Source of the DNA: Blautia faecicola
GTDB lineage: Bacteria; Bacillota; Clostridia; Lachnospirales; Lachnospiraceae
DNA length: 64,000 nucleotides
Reading direction: 5' to 3'
Assembly (NCBI RefSeq): GCF_004123145.1
Contig: NZ_SDKC01000001.1
Span: forward strand, 1,383,501-1,447,500
Position 1 is the first letter of the stretch. Each line of letters starts with the position of its first letter. This document shows positions 1 through 9,400 of the stretch, piece after piece. The notes under the pieces were generated by a model. The model saw nothing but the letters and a program-made list of their open reading frames with translations. It was not told where the DNA came from and made no database searches. Both the position numbers and the translations under genes were made by a program.

Positions 1-118
1 GCGTTAGCGAGCGGGAATAAGCGCAGCTTATTCATCGGGAGCGGCGAATGTCGGTCATGATAGCTGCAAAGCAGCGTCAAGCACCGAAGGTGCGAATCAT
101 GATATAATGAGCGGAAGA
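1..118. repeat. Structured intergenic sequence with nested hairpins
   Basis: No gene is seen. The stretch is a string of small inverted repeats: GAATAAGC/GCTTATTC near 15-33, GCTG-caaa-GCAGC near 62-75, GCACC-gaa-GGTGC near 81-94, and an outer TCATGAT/ATCATGA pair enclosing the last two. The GCAAAGC loop and the ACCGAAGGT hairpin recur in the R2-type repeat near 58.55-58.66 kb, so this is probably another member or relative of the interspersed repeats in this genome. Function unknown; it could also be the 3' UTR of a gene outside the window. Confidence 0.45.
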
Positions 119-207
119 GAGCCAGAACAAAATTTGTTCTGTTTATGATCGAAAGAACGTCCAGGGAGCAGAATTCCCGGATATTACTATATGGAGGAAT
201 CAAAGAA

Positions 208-984
208 ATGATGAGAAACAGAGAAGTGTTAAATGAAATAAAAAAACAGAGCCGGACGCTGATCGAAGAAAAGCGCGATAAATTTGTCAAACAAAGTCTG
301 CTGTCGGATGAATTTTTGGACATGATGCAGAGAAACCGGAAACCATTTGACCTTTTGATGTCATATTATCAGTGTGCGATCATGGAGATTGAGACGAAAT
401 TTAAAGTATTAAATGAGGAATATTCCCTGGAATATGATAAAAATCCGATCGAAGGGATCAAAAGCAGGATCAAATCTTATGACAGTCTGTTAAAGAAGAT
501 CCGCAGAAAAGATATCCCGATGACACTTGAATCCATCGAGAAGAATATCACGGATATCGCCGGTGTGCGGGTGATCTGCTCCTTCCCGGCAGATATCTAT
601 GAAGTCGCAGACAGCTTTTTGCGACAGGACGATATTACCTTATTAGAGCGTAAAGACTATATCCAGAACCCGAAGCCAAGCGGCTACCGCAGCCTGCACC
701 TGATCGTGCAGGTACCAATCTTTCTGCAAAATGAGAAAAAACCGGTAACAGTGGAAGTGCAGTTCCGTACGATCGCGATGGATTTCTGGGCAAGTTTGGA
801 ACACAAGATGCGTTATAAAAAGAACATTCCGGCAGAGCAGATGAAGTATCTGCAGGACGAACTGTACGACTGTGCGGAACAGAGTGCGGCACTGGATAAA
901 AGAATGCAGAGCATCCGCAATCTGATCGCGGAAAATAAGGAAGAGGAGGAAGAACCGAAAGGATTTTTCCTGCCGCTTCTGTAA
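208..984 (+). CDS. Small alarmone synthetase (RelA/SpoT-domain GTP pyrophosphokinase)
   Basis: A single-domain (p)ppGpp synthetase of about 258 residues that transfers pyrophosphate from ATP to GDP/GTP in the cytoplasm. The RelA/SpoT core is visible as GVRVICSF, the substrate-binding KPSGYRSLHL, and EVQFRT followed by DFWASLEHKMRYK. There is no HD hydrolase, TGS or ACT domain, so it belongs with the RelQ/YjbM-type stand-alone enzymes rather than long Rel. The reading frame is open from 145, but GGAGG at 193-197 sits correctly in front of ATG 208 (a second ATG follows at 211), so 208 is preferred. It appears monocistronic. Family assignment is firm; the physiological trigger cannot be read. 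Confidence 0.88.
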   Translation: MMRNREVLNEIKKQSRTLIEEKRDKFVKQSLLSDEFLDMMQRNRKPFDLLMSYYQCAIMEIETKFKVLNEEYSLEYDKNPIEGIKSRIKSYDSLLKKIRRKDIPMTLESIEKNITDIAGVRVICSFPADIYEVADSFLRQDDITLLERKDYIQNPKPSGYRSLHLIVQVPIFLQNEKKPVTVEVQFRTIAMDFWASLEHKMRYKKNIPAEQMKYLQDELYDCAEQSAALDKRMQSIRNLIAENKEEEEEPKGFFLPLL

Positions 985-1030
985 GAAAATCTGAAAAAAA
1001 CGTGAATTTTATGAAAACAGTGTGAAAATG

Positions 1031-1059
1031 CTGTCTGACGGGAAAGATTATGCTATAAT
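1031..1059 (+). promoter_or_regulatory. Extended -10 promoter for the zinc protease gene
   Basis: TATAAT at 1054-1059 is preceded by TGC (an extended -10), about 58 bases before the start codon. No good -35 is seen at the expected distance, which fits an extended -10 promoter. Confidence 0.5.
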
Positions 1060-1116
1060 CATAATCCACTAAGAGAACAAAAAACGGAACCTCCGTGAAA
1101 AGAAAGAGGGAATACT

Positions 1117-1806
1117 ATGCCATATTATTTTTATGATGCAACCTATATATTGGTGCTGATCGGTGCGCTGATCAGTATGATTGCTTCCTGGAATGTAAAG
1201 AATACATTCCGGACATACAGCAGAGTATGGAACAGCAGAAATATCCCATCGCAGGACATCGCGCAGATGATCCTTCACGATGCCGGAATCTACGATGTAA
1301 GGATCGAGCGGATCCGCGGCGATCTGACCGATCATTATTCTCCGAATGAAAAAGTCCTTCGACTGTCCGATTCGGTATACGGATCGACATCCGTAGCGGC
1401 GATTGGTGTGGCAGCTCATGAGTGCGGGCATGCGATCCAGCATCAGGAAGGATATGCGCCGTTGAAACTCCGTTCCTTCTCCGTACCATTAGCCAACATC
1501 GGCTCCCGGCTTTCCTGGCCGATTATCGTGCTGGGACTGATCCTTGGATGGTCAGGGTTACTGGAAGTCGGTATTCTGTTATTTGTATTTGTGGTAGTCT
1601 TTCAGCTGATCACGCTTCCGGTGGAATTCGATGCCTCCCATCGCGCGATCCGGATCCTCGAAGCAAAACAGCTCTTCGGCGATCAGGAATTACAGGGCGC
1701 GAAGAAAGTTCTGACAGCTGCAGCACTCACCTATGTGGCAGCGCTTGCATCGGCGATTCTGCAGCTGGTTCGACTGATCCTGATCTCAAGACGGAACGAC
1801 GACTGA
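1117..1806 (+). CDS. YugP-family membrane zinc metallopeptidase
   Basis: A 229-residue membrane protein of the neutral zinc metallopeptidase family (PF04298 type). It has an N-terminal membrane segment (about 9-25), the catalytic zinc motif HECGHAIQH beginning at His101, two hydrophobic segments around 125-165 and another near the C-terminus. Glu in EFDASHRA is the likely third zinc ligand. GAGGG lies before ATG 1117. The family is widespread in Firmicutes, with a proposed role in membrane-protein proteolysis or stress; the substrate is unknown. A long hairpin follows the gene, so it is likely transcribed alone. Confidence 0.85.
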   Translation: MPYYFYDATYILVLIGALISMIASWNVKNTFRTYSRVWNSRNIPSQDIAQMILHDAGIYDVRIERIRGDLTDHYSPNEKVLRLSDSVYGSTSVAAIGVAAHECGHAIQHQEGYAPLKLRSFSVPLANIGSRLSWPIIVLGLILGWSGLLEVGILLFVFVVVFQLITLPVEFDASHRAIRILEAKQLFGDQELQGAKKVLTAAALTYVAALASAILQLVRLILISRRNDD

Positions 1807-1852
1807 TAAAAACAGGAAAAGAATAAAGACTGAAATAGGAATAGGAAAAGGA

Positions 1853-1919
1853 ATACGCCCGTTCAGACAGGCAGGTAGCAACAGAAACCTGAAAAGTCTG
1901 AGCGGGCGTATCTGTTTTC
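1853..1919 (+). terminator. Strong long-stem hairpin after the zinc protease
   Basis: Arms 1853-1868 and 1896-1911 pair over 16 positions with few mismatches (ATACGCCCG / CGGGCGTAT). A smaller CAGGT/ACCTG hairpin lies inside the loop. The following T-tract is poor (CTGTTTT), so it is either a weak terminator or a structured RNA. Confidence 0.55.
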
Positions 1920-2039
1920 AGGAGCAATCTGTAATTGTAGTATATATGACTTGATTTTTGAAAAAACATATGCATAATATAAAAGCAAATGGTAACCAAA
2001 CGATTGACAAAAGAGACAGCCACAGGAGGCGAAATTCGA

Positions 2040-3266
2040 ATGACAACAGAAGAACTCGTAAAACAGATATGCAAAGAACAGGGCATGAGTGTGGCAAAGC
2101 TGGCGGCTGCATTGGGGCAGTCCAGGCAGAATTTTTATAAAAAGTTACAACGGGATACCCTGACCGCGCAGGAATGGCAGGAGGCAGCGAAAGTACTGGG
2201 TGTGGAATTTGACCAGGGTTTTGTCCTGCCGGATGGAACCAGACTTGGAGTTTCCGGGAAAAGGGAGAAACGCACGGTACTGCCGCTGATGGGAAGTGCA
2301 TTCTCACCGGGAAAGGCAGAAGAGACCGTAGAACAGTTTGAAGATCCGGATCTGCGGGAGATTGCCCGCGGGGAACTCTGCTTTTTCAGGGCACAGGCAG
2401 AATCCTGTATTCAATGTGTGGAAAAATACCAGACCAGTGAGGATCCGATGCTGCGGCTTTCTGCCGATATGCTTTCTACTTTTGCGAATTTTACCCTTGG
2501 AAATGCAAAGGAAGCGCAGATGGCAAGGGAAGATGTGTCACAGATTCTGAAAGAACATCTGAAAAAAGAAGAAGATCCCGACATGATTGCGTCCTGCCTG
2601 TTTGCTGTTTATGTGACCAGTGTTCTGATTCATATTCCACCGGAAGAGGGAACGCCGTCACTGGATCGTTATCTTTCGTACCTTCCGGTCGGGCAGCGGT
2701 TGTTTGCAATCAGTATGCTGGGGCATGCCGCTTATCTGAAAGGAGAGTATGCCAGAGCACAGGGCATGGGGCAGACGGCGATGGCAATGACGGAAAAGAT
2801 CTATCCGATCCCGATGATTTACTGGCATTGTGTGTCTGCCATGTGCCAGATCAACCAGAAAGATCAGGAGGGCGCAAGGCAATCGGTATCCGAAGGCTGG
2901 GAGATGGCGAGAAAAGATAAATTTATGGAGCCGTTTATCGAATACCACGGACTGTTACAGGGGGTTCTCGAAGCGTGTGTAAGAAAAAGTGAGCCGGAAG
3001 TCTATAAGAAACTGGTAGATGGCGTGATCGCTTTCAGCCGCGGCTGGATGAAGATCCACAATCCGCAGATGCAGAAAGCAGTGACGGATCTTTTAACACC
3101 GCTGGAATTTTCCATCGCGATGCTTGCCTGCCGGGACTGGACGAACCAGGAGATCGGGGAGCATCTGGAACTTTCGGTCAACACGGTAAAACATTATGTA
3201 TCTGGAATACTTGAAAAACTACATATCGATAAAAGAGAGAAAATAAAAGAATTTGTAAATCAATAA
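2040..3266 (+). CDS. LuxR-type transcriptional regulator with N-terminal Cro-like HTH
   Basis: A 408-residue cytoplasmic regulator. Residues about 1-45 form a small lambda-repressor-like helix-turn-helix (SVAKLAAALGQSRQNFYKKL). The middle (about 90-330) is helical and TPR-like. The last 60 residues are a LuxR-type HTH with the usual TNQEIGEHL and SVNTVKHYV helices. AGGAGG at 2024-2029 precedes ATG 2040; an upstream in-frame ATG at 1989 lacks a ribosome site. A terminator separates it from the giant surface-protein operon that begins 150 bases downstream, so a role in controlling that operon is plausible but inferred from position only. No response-regulator receiver domain is present. Confidence 0.8.
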   Translation: MTTEELVKQICKEQGMSVAKLAAALGQSRQNFYKKLQRDTLTAQEWQEAAKVLGVEFDQGFVLPDGTRLGVSGKREKRTVLPLMGSAFSPGKAEETVEQFEDPDLREIARGELCFFRAQAESCIQCVEKYQTSEDPMLRLSADMLSTFANFTLGNAKEAQMAREDVSQILKEHLKKEEDPDMIASCLFAVYVTSVLIHIPPEEGTPSLDRYLSYLPVGQRLFAISMLGHAAYLKGEYARAQGMGQTAMAMTEKIYPIPMIYWHCVSAMCQINQKDQEGARQSVSEGWEMARKDKFMEPFIEYHGLLQGVLEACVRKSEPEVYKKLVDGVIAFSRGWMKIHNPQMQKAVTDLLTPLEFSIAMLACRDWTNQEIGEHLELSVNTVKHYVSGILEKLHIDKREKIKEFVNQ

Positions 3267-3283
3267 AAGAAAATCAGGAAAAG

Positions 3284-3331
3284 AAGTGTCTGTTTTGGGA
3301 ACTATATGGAAAAAACAGGCACTTTTTTTCG
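3284..3331 (+). terminator. Rho-independent terminator after the LuxR-type regulator
   Basis: Arms 3284-3296 and 3312-3324 (AAGTGTCTGTTTT / AAAACAGGCACTT) are followed by a T-tract through about 3329. Confidence 0.85.
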
Positions 3332-3349
3332 GTTCAACGGGCATGTTAT

Positions 3350-3372
3350 GGCACTTCTGATTTTGCTAGAAT
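3350..3372 (+). promoter_or_regulatory. Candidate promoter of the surface-protein operon
   Basis: TTTTGCTAGAAT gives an extended -10 (TGC-TAGAAT, 3367-3372) 40 bases before the start of the 2753-residue protein. A clear -35 is lacking, which suggests activator dependence. Confidence 0.4.
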
Positions 3373-3412
3373 AAAGAAAATAGGAAAAAGTAAAAGGAGA
3401 GGAAGTGTACAT

Positions 3413-6400
3413 ATGAAAAAACGTCTGATCAGTCTGCTGCTCAGTGTGGCAGTTCTTACGACATCCGTTCCGGTGTCGACATTCGCTGATCCTTCTGCCG
3501 GACAGGAGCCGGCGGTCTCATCGGAGGAGAGTCAGGAGAGGGGAATTGACTATAAGAAAAACGGGGGAACTTTTCAGGAGAACTATCAGGCTCCTTCGGA
3601 ATATCCGGCTGCTAAGCTGCCGGGAGCGGAAGACATCAGAAAACCGGGGTATGAATTCGGTGGATGGTACGACAACCCGGAATTGACCGGGAAAGCAGTT
3701 ACCAGCCTGGATACGGGAGATTATGAGGGTAATGTAGTTCTGTATGCCAGATGGATCGAGCGGTATTATCAGGTGGATATTCCCAGTGAAGTATCTGTGG
3801 GACAGGATTCTTTTACCCTGAAGGCGAAGTCCGGAGGTTTTTATGAGAACGATCAGCTCAGTGTGGCGGTACATTCGGAAAATAACTGGAAGCTGAAGTC
3901 TGACAAACATGAGGTGAGCTATGAGCTTCGCGATAAGGATACCAACAAGATCGTGGAAAATGATGCGGTCATCGCCAACTTAAGTGCGGATACGAAGCAG
4001 ACTAACAGAACGTTTGCTGCGGAACTGACCCAAAAAGCCAACTATACCGGTGATTACAGTGATCAGCTGAACTTTGATATTTCATTCAGGGAAACAGAAT
4101 ATACGATCCAGTATGTAACGGACGGAGGCATGGTTTACAGGGATAATCCAGATAAGCCGGGGGAAAGCATGGAGATCACCCAGCAGAAACTTCCGGCGGG
4201 AACCACGCTGAATGATCTGCCGCTGGCAGTCCGAAAATCCAGTACCTTTGTCGGCTGGTGTTACGACCGGGAATGTACGGATTATGTGGACAGTGAAGAC
4301 AGACTTCTCGGTGATCTTACCGTATATGCAGCGTATACCGATACGCAGCCGATGGAGTCCGTCACCATGGATACATATGCCCGTGCCTATGATGTGGCAA
4401 CGGATTTTGCCATCGGCATCACCAATACCGGGGATGCACTGGATGATACAGAGATTCTTGCGGCATGTAAGATTAAAAATGTCAGCGATCCATCGGAAGA
4501 GATCACGCTGGCAGTTACCCGGGGAGAGGACAATACCTGTACCGTCAGCAATCCGAAAGGTTGGCAGCCGGGCGCTTCCTACAAACTGACGCTGAAAAAT
4601 GATCAGCTGTATTTTACCGGATTTGACAAAACGATCCGGGAATATGATTTTACGGTTTACCGGGAAGAGACAAAAAATGTGGAACTGAACCGGGAGATCC
4701 GGTATATCCATACACGGGAACTGAGTAACCTGACCGTCAACGGACAAGCGGCGGATTCCGTTTCCGTGGCAGTTATGACGGTAGGCATAGACGGTGAGAT
4801 TCAGGGAGAGGGAAGCGATACGACCGGTTCCTTTACCTATACAAAGGATTTGTTACAGACGGGGGATATCGTCGGTGTCTATTCCGGCGATGTGATCCCA
4901 TCCATGGATCTGGCAGCAGGTGACAACAGTGATGTCTCTTACTTTGAGATCACCGGATGCAACGGCAATCAGTACGAATACCGGGGAGCAAAGGCGGAAG
5001 ATGTTTTATTTACGCCGGATGTATTTCCAATGGAAAAAAGCAAAGATCGGGATGGAGATCCTGACAACCATTCGGTTACCGTGGCAGTCAGTGAACTGAC
5101 CTTCGGAGATGACGAGATGAGTCAGGCACTGAATCTGGATGAAAGTACCACCGTGGATCCGGGTGATTACCTGGCACTGTATACCGATCTGAACAGCGGA
5201 ACGCCGGAGTACGGAGAGATCACAAAAGTAGAGCAGAGTGGTACGGATTATATCCTGGCATATCAGACGGTTTCTTTCGAAGAGATGCAGGCGGCTATGG
5301 ATGTGTATCAGAAGGACCAGGTGGAAGGAGACGATCTGTTAGAAGAAACAGACCGGGAGAACCTGGAAGAACAGATTCAGGTTCAGGCGATGGAGAGCGG
5401 ATTCGCACAGGATGTGGCGGACCGGATCGGTGCTGCGGCGATCGCTACAGATTCCTTTGAAGAACTGGAAGCCTCTCTGGAGGAAGAACTTGGCGCAGAT
5501 GTTTCCGTGGAATATACAGAGGAAAATCAGAGTGACGAAACAGACGGAGAAAGTGCTTTGATCGGGGATGTCGCACCACAGAGTCAGCTGGAAAGCGACC
5601 GCCTGATTCCGAAAACCTATGCGAAAAAACCGGGAGGAACCGGCAGCAGCAAACCGATCGTGACAGTCAGCCTGGGAACGGTCAGAGCCAATCTCGGTAC
5701 AACACTGAAACATTTTGACGGAGATGTCAGCGGCGTGCATCTGGCACTGGAGATTCCGGTGCTGGTAAATATCCAGCTGAATGCCAATGCAAATATCCAG
5801 ATCACTGTAACTTCCACCTTCGAGCAGGAAGTCCGGGTGGATATTAATGTAGACGGAAAAGCGGTCTGGAAAGTATGGAAGATTTTCCCGTATATCGCAG
5901 ATTATAAGGTGACAGCGTCGCTGGATCTGTATGAGTATACCGGCATTGCTCTGGATGTGAATTTTAAGACCGTGGAGGGCGAGGGCAGTTCCGGAGGTTC
6001 CAACAAAGGATCAAAACTGCGAAAAGGTGTCAATAAGATCGCCGGAGAGCTGAAGAGCATGATGGAAAACGGAGAAGAGTATATCACGGACAAGACGAAA
6101 TTCTCCGGAAGCCTGGGCGATGAGGAAGAGGGAGAAGAAATCTCTGTTTCCAAGAGCCTGGCACAGCGGTACTCGGAACTTCTGGCAGATGAAGGCGACT
6201 GGGTGGAAATCTATAATCGCCTGCTGGTAGATAATCATTTCCGGGTACTGGCGATTATTGATATAGAAGTGAAACTGGAATTTGTGGTTTATGCCAATAT
6301 GAACATTTCTATTGGAATGTCTTACTGGTATAAAAATGCAAAACGATACGTATTCTCTCTGAAGGTAATGGATCGGACCGCAACCAGCGATACGATTGAC

Positions 6401-9400
6401 TTATGTGAAGAACAGTATGAACTGACTGCCTATGCGATGGGTATGCTGGGACTGAAAGCCGGTGTGCGGCTGACGGTAGCGGTGGGACTCCTTTCCACAA
6501 GACTGGCAAGTGTCGGTATCACGGCAGAGGTAGGCGGCTATGCACAGCTGTGGGGCTATCTCTACTACGAACTGAAGTACACCGCATCGAACGGCAGAAC
6601 GACAAGAGCCATGGGAGCGATGTATCTGGAGCTTGGCATCTATCTGGAGATCAAATTCCTGGCACAGGCTCTGGCGAACTCCTTTACCTACAATCCGACC
6701 TTGTATGAAAATGAATGGCCGCTGTACACGGTGGGACATCTGGAAAATGTTCTGGACTTTGCCTATACACAGGCGGATGTCAAAGACATCAAGATGAAGC
6801 GGGATGTGAAAGCGGTACAGCTGTCGGATGAATATTTCCGGATGCAGTACATGGACATGAAAGAAGGTCTGGATGATGACGGAAATTACCGGGAGAAAAT
6901 CTACGATGACAGCACAAAATACTTTAACATCGTCATGACCAATCCGGCATTCTCCTATGACCGGGACACCAATGTGATCTCCGTGGATCCGGGAACAGAA
7001 CCGGAACAGGACGGCGAGATGATCATTACCTGGAAAAATCAGGAAGGAACCTTCAATACACAGCCACTGACCATAAAGATTCGGTTACACTGGGATAACC
7101 TGCGGGATGGCTACTATATTGCCTTTGACAGCCAAGGCGGCTCCTATGTGGATACCATCATGGGCAAATACAATTCCGATATCGAAAAACCGGAAGATCC
7201 GGTGAGAACCGGTTACCGGTTTGCGGGATGGTACGAAGATGAAGAACTGACAACACCATATACGATCCCTGCAAAGATGCCGAACAAAGAGCGAATGGTT
7301 TATGCAAAATGGGAAGCAGAAGATGTGGGCTATCAGGTGGTTGAATATCTGGAAGGAACCAACGGTGTCTATGAGGCACAGGATCCGATCAGTTACAGCG
7401 GACTGACCGACACGGAAGTGACACCGAAACCTGCAGAACACGAAGGATACGAAACACCGAAGGAAAAGACCGAGACGGTACGGGCAGACGGAACAACCGT
7501 GGTCAAATATTATTATCCACGAGCAGAGTATCATCTTACCTTCCTGATGGAAGAAAACGGAGAGACGGTCGCAAGTGATGACTATCGCTATGGAACCTTC
7601 CTGACGGCTCCGGCAGTGTACCGGCCGGGATATGAATTCCAGGGCTGGTCCCCGGAAGTACCGGAGAGTGTGCCGGCAGGAGATATGACCTATACCGCAA
7701 CATGGAAAGCTTCCGACGGTATCCCGTACGCAGTGAGGTACTACGTGGAAGAACCGGAAGAAGGCGGATATACCTTAAGTGAGATCAAAACCATGACCGG
7801 AACCACCGGTGAGACGGTCACCGCGCCGGAAGGTGATTACAGTTCCGTGGTCTACCACCGGAAAGGCGAGCTTGCCAGCGGGGAAGTAAAAGCAGACGGA
7901 AGTCTGGTGCTGAAGGTTTATTATGATCTGAACACTTATACACTGACGTATGATGCGAAAGGTGGAACGTTAGACGAAACGACTCTGACAGCAAGACCGG
8001 GAGAGAGAATCGGCGTTCCGGTACCGGTGAGAGAAGGCTATACCTTTGAGGGCTGGTATCTGGATGAAGAGTATCAGCAGTCCTTTGGCGAGACGATGCC
8101 GGATCACGATCTTACGGTTTATGCAAAATGGGAACAGCAGACGGTCAATTATACGGTAAGACACTACCAGGAAAAACTCTGGAGCATTACCGGATATGAA
8201 GAGATTCCTTATGGACGGGAATTTGATGCGAAAAACTATGAACTGACAGAGGAAGAATCCTTTGCTGCACATGCAGGCGACAGCGTAACGCCGGAAGTGA
8301 AATCGTATACCGGATTCAGCGCACCGGAAAAACAGACGGTGGAAGTTCTTGGTGACGGAAGCCTTGTGGTAAATTATTATTACACAAGAAATACCGGCCT
8401 GCTTCTTCTGGAAGTGACTGGAAATCCAGACGGAAAAGAATTTGCCCGGGTTCAGTATGTACCATATGGCACGCCGATCGGCGAGATAGAAGCGGTAGTA
8501 GAAAGACAGAACGATCGGGCAGGATATACTTTCGAAGGCTGGTATACAGACGGTAACCATCAGAATCCTTTTGACGGTATCATGCCGGCAGTGGATGTGA
8601 ACACAGAGGAACCGGATGATTGGAACGATGGCTTTAAAATCTATGGAAAATGGACACCGGTTCCGAGTGAGTACCGCGTGGAACATTACCAGCAGAATCC
8701 ATTCGATCCGAGTTCGTATATCCTGGTGGAAGAAGAGACAAAGACAGCCCTGACGGATACCGAGGTGACACCGGAAGTGAAATCTTATCCGGGATTCCAG
8801 TCTCCTCAGGCGCAGAACTTATGGGTGACCGGTGATGGTGGGGCTTGCAAGCAGTACTACTATCACAGAAACAGCTACCCGGTTACTTATGTGAAAAACA
8901 ACGGGGAAGCCGATGGGACAGCAGATGTCATGTATGGAGCAGCCATTTCGGAGGTTCCGAAATACTCCGGACATGCATTTGCCGGCTGGTATGAAGACGC
9001 AGCCCTGACGGTTTCCTTTGAAGGAAAAACCATGCCGATGCACGCAATGACGCTGTATGCGAAGTGGGAGCCTGGAAAGAAGACCTATCAGGTGATCCAT
9101 CAGTTACAGAGCGCAGACGGATCGGATACCTGGGAGACGGCAGAGACAGAAACCTTTACCGGAACAGCCGGAGATTCGGTGGAACCGGAAGTAAAGGCGT
9201 ATGCTGGATTTACCGCACCGGAAAAACAGAGCTGTACGCTGACCGTTTCCGATGATCCGGATACCATCACCTACCGCTACCAGCGTAATTCCTATCAGGT
9301 AACCATGGTGACAAATAACGGAGATCCGGCGACCGAAAAGACATATCTTTACGGAATCCGGGTGGAAGAGATGCCGGAACGGGCAGGCTATTCCTTCGAC

